Source of the DNA: a bacterium
GTDB taxonomy: Bacteria > Zhuqueibacterota > QNDG01 > JAGLOF01
Assembly (NCBI GenBank): GCA_016934955.1
Contig: JAFGRY010000008.1
Location: forward strand, 62,001 to 126,000
Direction of reading: 5' to 3'
Length of the DNA stretch: 64,000 bases
Shown piece by piece: positions 44,865-54,959 of the stretch (position 1 is its first letter; every line of letters starts with the position of its first letter). The notes beneath the pieces are model-generated. The model had not been told where the DNA came from and ran no database searches. It saw only the letters and a list, made by a program, of their open reading frames with translations. The position numbers and the translations under genes were made by a program.

Positions 44865-45239
44865 ATGAACAATGCACAGACGTCGTTTCGAAAAACACTC
44901 ATCCGTTCCGGGATGATCATGGCAGTGATCGTATTCGTCGTGTTCGGTCTTACCGCCATCAGCAGTTACGCCCAGATGCAGGACCCCGGCAGCAGCCAGG
45001 CCGACAAGACGCTGCTTGATCCGGCCGTGGCAAAGTACGGGTTTCTCGCGGCCGCCATCGCTGTCAGTATCGGTTCGGTCGGCGGGGGAATCGCCGTCGG
45101 CTATGTCGGCGCCGCTGCCATGGGTGCCATCGGCGAAAAACCGGAACTGTCGGGGCGGGCGCTTATTTTCGTGGGCCTGGCCGAAGGAATCGCGATCTAC
45201 GGGCTGATCATCGCCATTATGATCCTGAACCGGCTCTAA
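44865..45239 (+). CDS. V-type ATPase subunit K (membrane ring)
   Basis: AAAIAVSIGSVGGGIAVGYVGAAAMGAIGEKPELSGRALIFVGLAEGIAIYGLIIAIMIL; N-term signal-like segment. Confidence 0.92.
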   Translation: MNNAQTSFRKTLIRSGMIMAVIVFVVFGLTAISSYAQMQDPGSSQADKTLLDPAVAKYGFLAAAIAVSIGSVGGGIAVGYVGAAAMGAIGEKPELSGRALIFVGLAEGIAIYGLIIAIMILNRL

Positions 45240-45253
45240 CATCGGAGATTCCG

Positions 45254-45559
45254 GTGAAATTTTATATTATAGGCGATGAGGATACGGTGCTGGGGTTCAG
45301 ACTGGCCGGAATAGAGGGCAGGCATGTTGACACACCCGAAGAAGCACGGGAAGCCCTGGACGCGGCCTTTCACCTGGAAGATATCGGTATCATCGTCATC
45401 ACGGAACGCACCGCGCAATCAATACGCGAACAGGTGGACAGGTATACCTACACCACCACCTTTCCCCTGATCATCGAGATTCCCGACCGTCTCGGTCCCC
45501 TGGAGGGCCGGGGTTCGATCAGGGAAATGATCCGCGCCGCGGTCGGTGTGCATCTATAA
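45254..45559 (+). CDS. V-type ATPase subunit F
   Basis: FYIIGDEDTVLGFRLAGIEGRHV...IGIIVITERTAQSI...PLIIEIPDR. Confidence 0.92.
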   Translation: MKFYIIGDEDTVLGFRLAGIEGRHVDTPEEAREALDAAFHLEDIGIIVITERTAQSIREQVDRYTYTTTFPLIIEIPDRLGPLEGRGSIREMIRAAVGVHL

Positions 45560-45571
45560 TGAGGACAGGAT

Positions 45572-46210
45572 ATGGAACCCGACGCTCCTCCTGCTGAAAA
45601 ATTGTGCGATGAGATACGCGATCAGTCTCAAAAAGACGCCGACGCTGTTCTGGAACAGGCGCGAAAAGAGAGCGCGCGCCTGATCGAAGAGGCCCGGAAG
45701 CGGGCCGGTGCGGCGCGGGCGGAGGTTCTGGAAAAAGCCGCCGCCCAGGCCGAGGCCGCCCGAAAACGGATTTTGTCGGGAGTGCATCTGGAAATCAAAA
45801 AGCGGCGCATGGCCGCGCAGGAGACTGTGATTACCGATACGGTGGAACATCTCCGGAAGAAACTGCTCGATTTCCGGAAGAGTGACGAATACGGCGATTT
45901 TCTCGATGGAATGATCGCCGAGGGCGCGGCTTCCCTGAACGGAGGCCGGCTGCTCATCACGGCGGGGGACCGGGAACGGACGCTGCTGAGCGGACAACGC
46001 CTGAAGCGAATCACCGCCGGCCTGAAAAAACAGTATGCGGACATTGAGCTGTCTCTCGCGGACGATGCGCTCACGGAAGCCGGCGTTGTCATGGTGACCG
46101 CAGACGGGCGCATGCGGTTCGACAATCGTTTTTCAACCCGCCTGCAGCGTATGGATCACTCTATCCGTCTGCAGGTGTCCAGGTTTCTCGAAGAAGCTGC
46201 CGGCAGGTAA
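45572..46210 (+). CDS. V-type ATPase subunit E
   Basis: Coiled-coil N-term and conserved C-term (DIELSLADDALTEAGVVMVTADGRMRFDNRFSTRLQRM). Confidence 0.85.
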   Translation: MEPDAPPAEKLCDEIRDQSQKDADAVLEQARKESARLIEEARKRAGAARAEVLEKAAAQAEAARKRILSGVHLEIKKRRMAAQETVITDTVEHLRKKLLDFRKSDEYGDFLDGMIAEGAASLNGGRLLITAGDRERTLLSGQRLKRITAGLKKQYADIELSLADDALTEAGVVMVTADGRMRFDNRFSTRLQRMDHSIRLQVSRFLEEAAGR

Positions 46211-46252
46211 AAACAGTGAGCGGCAGGATTCGGAACCTGAAAGCTGAAGGAG

Positions 46253-48037
46253 TTGCAGTTGTTTGAGGAAATAGGAAAGGTACACCGGGTGCTGGGGCCG
46301 GTGGTGCAGGCCCGCGGCGTTACCAGAGCGCACATGCTCGAGCTGGTGGAGGTGGGCGAAGACCGGCTCATCGGTGAGATCGTCCGTCTCGAAGGAGACC
46401 GGCTCACGATTCAGGTGTACGAAGATACCACGGGACTTGCTCCCGGCTCGGCCGTTTACGGGTCCGGCATGCCGCTTTCCGTCGAGCTGGGGCCGGGACT
46501 CATCGGCTCCATCTATGACGGTGTTCAGCGCCCTCTGGAAGAGATCAAGAAGGTTTCGGGGGAATTTATTCAGCGGGGCGTCAGGGTGCCGCCGCTGAAC
46601 AGAGAGAAAAAGTGGCATTTTGTGCCCCAGGTGTCCGGAGGCGATTCCGTGCAGGCGGGCCAGGCCCTCGGCATCGTGCAGGAAACGGAACATATTGTAC
46701 ACCGCCTGCAGGTTCCCCCCGGAATTTCGGGAACGGTGCGAGAGATCGCCGGGGAAGGGGATTATACGGTTGAGGAGACGATCTGTGAGCTGAAGACGGA
46801 GAAGGGGAGCGAAACGCTGTCGATGATCCAGCGCTGGCCGGTCCGGCAGGGGCGGCCCTTCCGGGAGAGACTGGCCTCCACCGCTCCGCTCATTACGGGT
46901 CAGCGGGTGATCGACACCCTGTTTCCCATAGCCAGGGGCGGTACGGTAGCGGTCCCCGGCGGATTCGGCACCGGCAAGACCATGGTGGAACACCAGCTGG
47001 CGAAGTGGTCCAACGCCGATCTGGTGGTGTACATCGGCTGCGGAGAGCGGGGCAACGAGATGACCGACGTCCTGAAGGAATTTCCCCGGCTTGTCGATCC
47101 GCGAACCGGGCGTCCCCTCATGGAGCGTACCGTACTCATCGCCAACACTTCAAACATGCCGGTCGCGGCCCGGGAGGCGTCCATTTATACCGGCATCACC
47201 ATGGCCGAGTATTACCGTGATCAGGGCTACCATGTAGCGGTGATGGCGGACTCCACGTCTCGCTGGGCGGAAGCGCTGCGGGAACTTTCCGGACGCATGG
47301 AAGAGATGCCGGCCGAGGAAGGGTTCCCGGCCTACCTGCCGACGCGGCTGGCCGAGTTTTATGAACGGGCCGGCCTGGTGAGCACACTGGACGAGAGCGA
47401 GGGGTCCGTGACCATCGTGGGCGCGGTGTCGCCTCCGGGCGGTGATTTTTCAGAGCCGGTGACCCAGCACACGAAACGGTTCATCAGGGCCTTCTGGGCC
47501 CTGGACCGTGACCTGGCCAATGCCAGGCACTATCCCGCCATATCCTGGCTGGATTCCTATTCCGAATATGTGGATGAGGTCGCATCATGGTGGGAGGAGC
47601 AGGGTGATCCGGAATGGAGCACCCTGCGCCATGAAATTCTTGATCTGCTGCAGCAGGAGTCCCGTCTGCAGCAGGTGGTAAAGCTGGTGGGGGCGGACGT
47701 GCTGCCGGACAGGCAGCGGTTCATTCTCGAGGTCTGCCGTATATTCAAGAATACCTTCCTGCAGCAGTCGGCGTTTGACAAAGTCGACACCTACTCCACC
47801 GTCGACAAGCAGGTAAAAATGCTGCGTATCATCGTCATGTATTACCGTCTGGGTAAAGAGGCCATTGAAAAAGGGGCCACCCTGATGAAAATCCGGCGCA
47901 TGAAGGTGACCGGAGAAATCACCCGTATGAAGTTCAGCATTCCCAATGAGGAGAGCGACAAACTTGACAGTCTCGGGGAGAGGCTGGAACGGGAAATGAG
48001 ACAGCTGGGAAAGATCTATGAGCAATTCGAAACGTGA
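46253..48037 (+). CDS. V-type ATPase subunit A (catalytic)
   Basis: [24 protein letters not shown] Walker [16 protein letters not shown] start in ORF track. Confidence 0.97.
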   Translation: MQLFEEIGKVHRVLGPVVQARGVTRAHMLELVEVGEDRLIGEIVRLEGDRLTIQVYEDTTGLAPGSAVYGSGMPLSVELGPGLIGSIYDGVQRPLEEIKKVSGEFIQRGVRVPPLNREKKWHFVPQVSGGDSVQAGQALGIVQETEHIVHRLQVPPGISGTVREIAGEGDYTVEETICELKTEKGSETLSMIQRWPVRQGRPFRERLASTAPLITGQRVIDTLFPIARGGTVAVPGGFGTGKTMVEHQLAKWSNADLVVYIGCGERGNEMTDVLKEFPRLVDPRTGRPLMERTVLIANTSNMPVAAREASIYTGITMAEYYRDQGYHVAVMADSTSRWAEALRELSGRMEEMPAEEGFPAYLPTRLAEFYERAGLVSTLDESEGSVTIVGAVSPPGGDFSEPVTQHTKRFIRAFWALDRDLANARHYPAISWLDSYSEYVDEVASWWEEQGDPEWSTLRHEILDLLQQESRLQQVVKLVGADVLPDRQRFILEVCRIFKNTFLQQSAFDKVDTYSTVDKQVKMLRIIVMYYRLGKEAIEKGATLMKIRRMKVTGEITRMKFSIPNEESDKLDSLGERLEREMRQLGKIYEQFET

Positions 48038-49421
48038 TCTCTTTAAAAATCGTGAGTATCAGGGCATCGACCGTATTACGGGGCCGCTCATTTTCATAGA
48101 TCATATTCACGATGTGGGGTACAACGAACTGGTGGAGATACGGACCGGTGACGGTGAAATGCGCCTCGGCATGGTGCTGGAAGCGGCGGAAGGGGCGGCG
48201 GTGGTCCAGGTGTTCGAAGGGACGTCCGGTCTCTCCCTGCAGGAGACCCGGGTGCAGTTCCGGGGCGAACCTCTCAGACTGCCGGTTTCCGCCGGGATGC
48301 TGGGACGCGTGTTCGACGGATTGGGGCGGCCCATTGACGGCGGGTCGCTGCCGGTGGCCGAGGAGTACTGGAACGTCAACGGCGTACCCATCAATCCCAC
48401 TTCCCGCACCTATCCGACAAAGTGCATTCAAACCGGCATCTCAGCCATCGACGGCATGAACACCCTGGTGCGGGGACAGAAGCTCCCCGTGTTCAGCGGG
48501 TCCGGGCTGCCCCACAACCGGGTCGCGGCCCAGATCGCGCGCCAGGCGGCCATTATCGGCGAGGACGTCTCTTTCGCCATCGTATTCGCCGCCATGGGCG
48601 TGAAGCATGATGTCGCCCGTTTCTTCATTCGAAATTTTGAAGAGACCGGAGTGCTGGAAAACGTGGCCCTGTTTCTCTCGCTTGCCGACTCACCCTCGGT
48701 GGAACGGCTGATGACGCCGCGCACCGCCCTGACAATGGCCGAGTTCCTCGCGTTCAGGCAGGACATGCATGTGCTCGTCATCATGACCGATATGACCAAC
48801 TACTGCGAGGCCCTGCGGGAAATTTCCACAATCCGGGGTGAGATCCCCTCGCGCAAGAGCTATCCCGGATATCTTTATTCAGACCTCGCTTCCCTCTATG
48901 AGCGGGCCGGGATGGTGGAGTCTTCCCGGGGATCCATCACCCAGGTGCCCATACTGACCATGCCCAACGACGATATCTCGCATCCGGTCCCGGACCTGAC
49001 CGGCTACATTACGGAAGGGCAGATCGTGCTGGAGCGGGAACTGTTTCAGAAAGGCGTCTATCCTCCCATAGCGGGGCTTCCTTCCCTGTCCCGTCTCATG
49101 AAAGACGGCATCGGGGAGGGCATGACCCGGGAAGACCACGCCCATATTGCCAGCCAGCTGTTTGCCGCCTATGCCAAGGTGAAGGATGTGCGGGCCCTGG
49201 CTTCGGTCATCGGAGAGGAAGAGCTGACGCCCCTCGATCACACCTACCTGGAATTCGGTGATACCTTCGAGCGGCACTTCCTCTCACAGCGGGAGGATGA
49301 AAACCGCACCATGGAACAGACCCTTGACCTGGGCTGGAAAATGATCTCGATGCTGCCGAAGGAAGAACTGAACCGAATTACGGATGAGGAGCTGTCAAAA
49401 TATTATGTGCACGCTTCCTGA
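48018..49421 (+). CDS. V-type ATPase subunit B
   Basis: [48 protein letters not shown]. Confidence 0.97.
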   Translation: MSNSKRDLFKNREYQGIDRITGPLIFIDHIHDVGYNELVEIRTGDGEMRLGMVLEAAEGAAVVQVFEGTSGLSLQETRVQFRGEPLRLPVSAGMLGRVFDGLGRPIDGGSLPVAEEYWNVNGVPINPTSRTYPTKCIQTGISAIDGMNTLVRGQKLPVFSGSGLPHNRVAAQIARQAAIIGEDVSFAIVFAAMGVKHDVARFFIRNFEETGVLENVALFLSLADSPSVERLMTPRTALTMAEFLAFRQDMHVLVIMTDMTNYCEALREISTIRGEIPSRKSYPGYLYSDLASLYERAGMVESSRGSITQVPILTMPNDDISHPVPDLTGYITEGQIVLERELFQKGVYPPIAGLPSLSRLMKDGIGEGMTREDHAHIASQLFAAYAKVKDVRALASVIGEEELTPLDHTYLEFGDTFERHFLSQREDENRTMEQTLDLGWKMISMLPKEELNRITDEELSKYYVHAS

Positions 49422-49468
49422 TCAGGCGGCCGTTTTTCGGCGCTGCCTGAACCATACGAAGGATTGAG

Positions 49469-50098
49469 ATGGCACGTTACCGGGTCGTACCGACGAAAAG
49501 TACCCTCATGCGCCTCAGAAGGGACCTGGGATTCGCCCGGGAGGGGTATGATCTGCTGGAACAGAAACGGCAGATCCTGGTGGTGGAACTTATGGGGCTG
49601 ATGGACAAGACAAGTGACGCCCAGGAAAAACTGGAGAAGGAGCTGCAGGAGGCGTTCCTGGCGCTGCGGAAAGCGGTGGTGCGCATGGGCCGGCGGCATG
49701 TGTCCGATGTGGCGCCGGCCGTCGGCATCGAATCCGATCTGACCATACAGATGCGCCGGGTTATGGGGGTCAATCTGCCGCAGGTAACCGTGAATATCGA
49801 AGACAACGCGCCGTACTTCAGTCCGGGGGAAACCTCTTTCTGGGTGGATGAGGCCATCTCCCGGTTCAAAGGGCTGCTGCAGGATCTGGCCACACTGGCG
49901 GAGCTGCGGATCTCCCTGAAGCGGCTGGCGGTGGAGGTCAAGAAAACCATGCGGAGGGTGAACGCTCTCGACAAGATTGCGATTCCTGATTATGAAGAAT
50001 CGATAAAATACATCGAGGACACGCTGGAAGAGAGTGAGAGGGAGACATTTGCGACGCTGAAAATAATCAAAGAAAGACTTGAGAAAAAGAAAGGGTGA
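49469..50098 (+). CDS. V-type ATPase subunit D
   Basis: YRVVPTKSTLMRLRRDLGFAREGYDLLEQKRQILVVELM; C-term VNALDKIAIPDYEESIKYIEDTLEESERETFATLKIIKERLEKK. Confidence 0.95.
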   Translation: MARYRVVPTKSTLMRLRRDLGFAREGYDLLEQKRQILVVELMGLMDKTSDAQEKLEKELQEAFLALRKAVVRMGRRHVSDVAPAVGIESDLTIQMRRVMGVNLPQVTVNIEDNAPYFSPGETSFWVDEAISRFKGLLQDLATLAELRISLKRLAVEVKKTMRRVNALDKIAIPDYEESIKYIEDTLEESERETFATLKIIKERLEKKKG

Positions 50099-50101
50099 AC
50101 C

Positions 50102-50593
50102 ATGACAGCCAATGGTCCGATGAAACGAATCCTCCTGTATGTGGACGGCTCGGAACAGTGTATTACAGCGGCTCAGTATGGAATCGCCTTGGCACACCAT
50201 ACCGGAGCGGAGTTGTTCGCCGTGTATGTGATCAATGCCAGTGTCCTTGACGAGCTGGTAAGGGCGCGCATTTTCATCAAAATGGAAGAGATGGATTATC
50301 TGCAGGATCTTGAGCAGGACGGCAAACGCTATTTGCATTACATTGCGGGACTGGCCCGGGAGAAGCAGGTGCAGGTGTCCACAGAGCTCGTCAAGGGAGT
50401 GGTCAACAAAGAGGTGATTAAAAAAGTGGAAGAACTGGAGGTCGATCTGCTCATTATGGGTGAGCTCGAACCGGTGCTTTCACGTTCCGACACGTTCCAT
50501 GATGAAGCTGAATTGATTTTCAGAAAAGCGACATGTTCGGTGCTTGTGGTGAAAGACGCGAATCATGTGGAATCGTTGTTTGCAACGCTGTAA
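50102..50593 (+). CDS. universal stress protein family
   Basis: KRILLYVDGSEQCITAAQYGIALAHHTGAELFAVYVIN...DLLIMGELEP...SVLVVKD. Confidence 0.85.
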   Translation: MTANGPMKRILLYVDGSEQCITAAQYGIALAHHTGAELFAVYVINASVLDELVRARIFIKMEEMDYLQDLEQDGKRYLHYIAGLAREKQVQVSTELVKGVVNKEVIKKVEELEVDLLIMGELEPVLSRSDTFHDEAELIFRKATCSVLVVKDANHVESLFATL

Positions 50594-50632
50594 CACCGTC
50601 ATCAGTGTACGAATTGCGAGGAGGACTGCTCA

Positions 50633-51085
50633 ATGAGACTCTCAGATTTTCTCTCTGAAGAGACAATTACCACTAATGTGCAGAGTGCCGATAAAGAAAC
50701 GATCATCGATCAGCTGCTTGACCTGTGCGTGCATACCGGCGCGGTGCTGGACCGGGAAACGGTGCGGCGGGATGTGCTCAAACGCGAGGAGCTCATGAGT
50801 ACGGGACTCGAGGGAGGTGTGGCTGTGCCGCATGCCAAAACCGGTGCGGTCGGCAGCCTGACCATGGCCCTGGGGATTGCCCGGGACGGGATAGACTTCG
50901 ACTCGGCGGACGGCAAGCCCTCCACGGTTTTCTTTTTTATCCTGGCCCCGGAATCAGAGGCCGGAAAAAACGTGCAGCTGCTGGCCCAGATCGCACGGCT
51001 GACCAGAAACAGTGCATTATGCAGCAGACTGGTGCACGCTTCCACGCCCCGGGAGGCACTGAAGGTGATCCGGGATGCGGAATGA
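50633..51085 (+). CDS. PTS EIIA (fructose/nitrogen-type) domain protein
   Basis: LMSTGLEGGVAVPHAKTGAVGSLTMALGIARDGIDFDSADGKPSTVFFFILAP. Confidence 0.9.
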   Translation: MRLSDFLSEETITTNVQSADKETIIDQLLDLCVHTGAVLDRETVRRDVLKREELMSTGLEGGVAVPHAKTGAVGSLTMALGIARDGIDFDSADGKPSTVFFFILAPESEAGKNVQLLAQIARLTRNSALCSRLVHASTPREALKVIRDAE

Positions 51086-51471
51086 AACGGAGGGATGCAC
51101 TGTCGTGATCTGTTATGGCTGTGGGTGGGGAATAGCCATCCGGATGCTGTAAGTCGCCAACGGAGGATACGAAATACACGAAAAAGAGAAATAAAAGAAA
51201 GAAGCATGGCGGAACAGAAGAAAAGTTGCGATGAGATGGGAAAAATACCGACAAGCTAATTCGTACCCCTCTGCATTGTTTTCGTGTTTTCTCCAGCAGC
51301 GATCCTGCCTGCCTGATTCGATGGTATCAGTATCGATCAAGGACTCTGCATGTATTTCTTTTTCATTATGATGAACATTTTTTGCTTTGTTTCGTATTTT
51401 TTTTGTGTCCTTCGCTGGAGGTTTAAAGGGTGGCAGAGATGGGGGCCGGGTATCTTTTTTTCTTGGAATTC

Positions 51472-51500
51472 TTGACAATTTATAATACATTTAATATTAA
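51472..51500 (+). promoter_or_regulatory. putative promoter TTGACA-N17-TATTAA
   Basis: TTGACA 51472-51477, TATTAA 51495-51500; 28 nt upstream of the annotated TPR ORF start. Confidence 0.55.
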
Positions 51501-51527
51501 CGTTTTACCAGAATTCCGGAGTATCTT

Positions 51528-53228
51528 TTGCGAAATCGACGCTCATATTCTGCTTTCATTTTCATCGTGATCCTGCTGATTACGGGCTGCGCCGGAAACC
51601 GGCTTCTGCAGCGTCCCGCCGGGCCGGACAGGCCGCCGCTTCGTGCGGTGACCAATTTCATCACCGGCGTGTTTTATGATCTCAATGACAATCCCGCCGC
51701 GGCGCTGCTGGCCTATCAGGAGGCGCTGCTCTACGATTCCACCTCGGCGGATATTCATCTGGCCATCGGCATGGATTATCTCAGGCTCGGCCGGGAGGAT
51801 GCGGGTATCAGGGCCGTCAAGCAGGCGCTGCGGCACAACCCCGCCGAACACCGGGCGCTGGAGGTGATGGCCGAATATTATCTGGGAAAAAACAGAATGG
51901 CGGCCGCGGACAGCATATTCAGGCAGATGCTGCACTATGACAGCACCAGGACCGACGCCTGGTTCGGGCTCGCCATGATCGCTCAGCAGAAAAGGGAGCT
52001 GGAAAAGGCGAAGACCTACTACCTCAAATGCCTCGAGCTCGACCCCTCCTACGACCCCCGGGTCTATGATTTTCTCGGTACGATCTATCTGGGTGAAGGG
52101 GAGCTTGAAAAAGGCGAAGATATGTACCTGAAGTCCCTGGAGGTGTATAAGGACAACGGTCTTGCCTATAACCGCCTCGGCATGATCGGAGAAGCGCGGG
52201 GAGACACGGCAGCGGCCATTCGCAATTACCGGCGGGCGATTCAGGAAGCCCCCGGATTCAAGGAACCGGTCGAACGGTTGAGCAGAATATACACGATCCG
52301 GGGGGAATGGAAAAACGCGGCCGCACTGCTGCACGGGACGATCGCAGCTGATTCCTCCGATATCGAGAGCTGGCTTTCCCTGGGAGGTCTCTATGTGACC
52401 ACGGGTGAGATCGATTCGGCGAAGGCGCTCTACCGGCAGGTGCAGGAACGGTTCCCCCGGGACGGGCGGGCCGATCTCATTCTGGGCAGAATCCATCTCG
52501 ATGAAGAAGCCTATATCGAGGCTTTTGAAGCCTTCAAACAGGTCGCCGCGAAATTTCCCGACAGTCCCGAAGGCTGGATCGAGTGCGGACGGGCCCTGCT
52601 GCTTGCCGACAGTCTCGAAGCCTCGGTCGACTACCTGCGCAGGGGACTGGCCATCGACAGCGATAATTTTCTCGGCAACTTTCTCGCGGGCAACGCCCTT
52701 CTGCAGCTGGGAGACAATCTCGACGCGGTACCCTACCTGGAAAAATCCCTCGAGAGCATTCACGATCCGGAACAGCAGCTGCCGATCATCGGGGGCCTTG
52801 CCAACGCCTACGACGCAATCGGCAGACATGAGGTGGCGGACAGCCTGTTCCAGCGGGCGCTGGATATCGGCCCCGATGACAGCACGATTCTCAATAATTA
52901 CAGCTACAGTCTTGCCTTGCGGAAGACAAAGCTCGATACCGCCCTGGCTATGGCCCTGCGGGCCCTGGAACAGGAACCCGATAACGGGTCGTTTCTCGAT
53001 ACGGTCGGCTGGATCTATTATCTGCGGGAGGAGTACGAAACCGCCCGTACCTATCTCGAGAGGGCATGGCAGGCACGGAAAACCAGCGCCGAAGTGGCCG
53101 ATCATCTCGGCGATGTCTACTGGAAACTCGAAGAAGCGGAAAAGGCGGTGGAGGCGTGGAAAAAGGCGCTGGAACTCGATCCCGGCAACAGCACCGTCAG
53201 GGACAAACTGCAACAGCGAAGCAGGTAA
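51528..53228 (+). CDS. TPR-repeat lipoprotein
   Basis: Lipobox LLITGCAG; more than 10 TPR-like repeats. Confidence 0.85.
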   Translation: MRNRRSYSAFIFIVILLITGCAGNRLLQRPAGPDRPPLRAVTNFITGVFYDLNDNPAAALLAYQEALLYDSTSADIHLAIGMDYLRLGREDAGIRAVKQALRHNPAEHRALEVMAEYYLGKNRMAAADSIFRQMLHYDSTRTDAWFGLAMIAQQKRELEKAKTYYLKCLELDPSYDPRVYDFLGTIYLGEGELEKGEDMYLKSLEVYKDNGLAYNRLGMIGEARGDTAAAIRNYRRAIQEAPGFKEPVERLSRIYTIRGEWKNAAALLHGTIAADSSDIESWLSLGGLYVTTGEIDSAKALYRQVQERFPRDGRADLILGRIHLDEEAYIEAFEAFKQVAAKFPDSPEGWIECGRALLLADSLEASVDYLRRGLAIDSDNFLGNFLAGNALLQLGDNLDAVPYLEKSLESIHDPEQQLPIIGGLANAYDAIGRHEVADSLFQRALDIGPDDSTILNNYSYSLALRKTKLDTALAMALRALEQEPDNGSFLDTVGWIYYLREEYETARTYLERAWQARKTSAEVADHLGDVYWKLEEAEKAVEAWKKALELDPGNSTVRDKLQQRSR

Positions 53229-53244
53229 GCGGCCGGGTGTTGCC

Positions 53245-54015
53245 ATGAGACGAACCGCCGCGACGCTGCTCCTGCTGCTTCTGGCATCCGCCGGCTGCAG
53301 CAGCCTCATCACCGCCCGAAAACCGCTGGATCCGAACGCGGACCCGGCCGATGTCATCGGGAGCGTTGCGGCGAATCTGCGGCGGGTGCAGACGTTTTCA
53401 GGCGGGGGCTTGCTGACCCTCAGCTCGGCGGAGGGGTCTCAGCGCGCGATGCTGAGCGTGCAGCTGAAACGCCCCGATTCACTTCATTTCAAGATAGAAG
53501 GACCGCTCGGTCTCGATCTGCTGGCCGGAAGTATCGGCGGAGACAGCATGCATGTCGTCTCGAGCAGCGACAATATGCTCTACCGGGGACGTCCGGAGCA
53601 GCTGGGCGATATCATCGTGCTCCCGGGAGATCCGGAACTGTCCGACCTGATTTCTCTGTTCATGGGACTGCAGGCGGTGCACGCCGACGCGGCGAGGATC
53701 CAGTCCTTCTGGATTGACGGAGACGCCTTTCGCGCGGAGTATCCGTCCGGAGAGACGGTGTACATCGATCCGGCGGTCAGGGCGGTGACCGGCCGCGAGA
53801 TCCCCGATGGCCTGGGCCGTCCGGCGGTGAAGCTGGAAATGAGCCAGTTCAGGAAAAGAAAGGGTGTTTTCATGCCGCACCTCATCAGGCTGACCGGATT
53901 TCAGCCCCTGCAGCGCCTCACCGTCTACTACGAACGGATGAGGCCGAATGTGAAACTGGACCGTACCTGGTTTGACCTCAGCATACCGAAAGGAGTGACC
54001 ATTGTCGACCTCTGA
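53245..54015 (+). CDS. DUF4292/LolB-like lipoprotein
   Basis: Lipobox LLLASAGCSS; VAANLRRVQTFSGGGLLTLSSAEGSQRAMLSVQLKRPDSLHFKIEGPLGLDLLAG. ATG at 53245. Confidence 0.75.
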   Translation: MRRTAATLLLLLLASAGCSSLITARKPLDPNADPADVIGSVAANLRRVQTFSGGGLLTLSSAEGSQRAMLSVQLKRPDSLHFKIEGPLGLDLLAGSIGGDSMHVVSSSDNMLYRGRPEQLGDIIVLPGDPELSDLISLFMGLQAVHADAARIQSFWIDGDAFRAEYPSGETVYIDPAVRAVTGREIPDGLGRPAVKLEMSQFRKRKGVFMPHLIRLTGFQPLQRLTVYYERMRPNVKLDRTWFDLSIPKGVTIVDL

Positions 54016-54958
54016 TCCCGACGCGCCGGTTGCGCTTTCCGTTGTCATTCCCCTTTACAATGAGGAGGAGTCTCTCCCTCATCTGCAGCAGGAGATCGCG
54101 AACGTCTGCGCCGAGCACGGCATCACCTGGGAAGTCATCTATGTCGATGACGGATCCAGCGACAGCTCGTTTTCCGTACTCGAAAAGATGCATCAACGGG
54201 ACAGCCGGATCAAGGTGCTCCAGTTCCGCAGCAATTGCGGCAAATCGGATGCGCTTTCCGCCGGGTTCAAGGAAGCGGCAGGCAGGTACGTGATCACCAT
54301 GGATGCCGATCTTCAGGATGATCCCCATGAGATTCCGCGACTCATCGCCAGGCTGGAAGAGGGATTCGATCTGGTGTCGGGCTGGAAGAAGAAACGGCGG
54401 GACCCCGTGTCCAAGCGCTGGCCGTCGAAATTTTTCAACCGGGTGACCGGTCTGCTCTCGGGAGTGAGGCTCCACGATTTCAACTGCGGACTGAAAATTT
54501 ACAGAAACGAAGTGGTGAAAACGGTCCATGTGTACGGTGAGCTGCATCGGTACATTCCGGTGCTCGCCGCACTGGAGGGGTTTCGGGTGGGAGAACTGGT
54601 GGTGAACCACCGGCCGAGACAATTCGGCAGAACGAAATTCGGCGCCGCGCGGTTTTTCCGGGGACCGCTGGATCTGATCACCGTTCTCTTCCTCAGTAAA
54701 TATATGCGGCGCCCGCTGCATCTGTTCGGCGGTCTCGGTTTTGTCGTCTCACTGGCCGGCCTGGGCATTACCGCGTACCTGGTCGTCATGCGGGTCGTGA
54801 AACAGTCCTATCTCAGCAACCGGCCGATCCTCTTTATCGGCGTGCTGCTGACCATCGTGGGGATCCAGTTCATTTCCCTGGGGCTTCTGGGCGAGATGCT
54901 GACAAAGATGAATGCGTCCCGCCATATCTATTCAATACGGAAAAAACTGGGAGACTGA
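54002..54958 (+). CDS. glycosyltransferase family 2 (polyprenyl-type, C-terminal TM)
   Basis: ALSVVIPLYNEEESLPHLQQEI, VDDGSSDSSF, MDADLQDDPHEIP; C-terminal TM pair. Confidence 0.92.
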   Translation: MSTSDPDAPVALSVVIPLYNEEESLPHLQQEIANVCAEHGITWEVIYVDDGSSDSSFSVLEKMHQRDSRIKVLQFRSNCGKSDALSAGFKEAAGRYVITMDADLQDDPHEIPRLIARLEEGFDLVSGWKKKRRDPVSKRWPSKFFNRVTGLLSGVRLHDFNCGLKIYRNEVVKTVHVYGELHRYIPVLAALEGFRVGELVVNHRPRQFGRTKFGAARFFRGPLDLITVLFLSKYMRRPLHLFGGLGFVVSLAGLGITAYLVVMRVVKQSYLSNRPILFIGVLLTIVGIQFISLGLLGEMLTKMNASRHIYSIRKKLGD

Positions 54959-54959
54959 T

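Noticed and set aside
51543-53357. 604-aa minus-strand ORF antisense to the TPR gene
   Set aside because: Shadow ORF in a GC-rich codon-biased gene; the plus strand has lipobox, TPR repeats and promoter, while the antisense translation has no recognisable domain.
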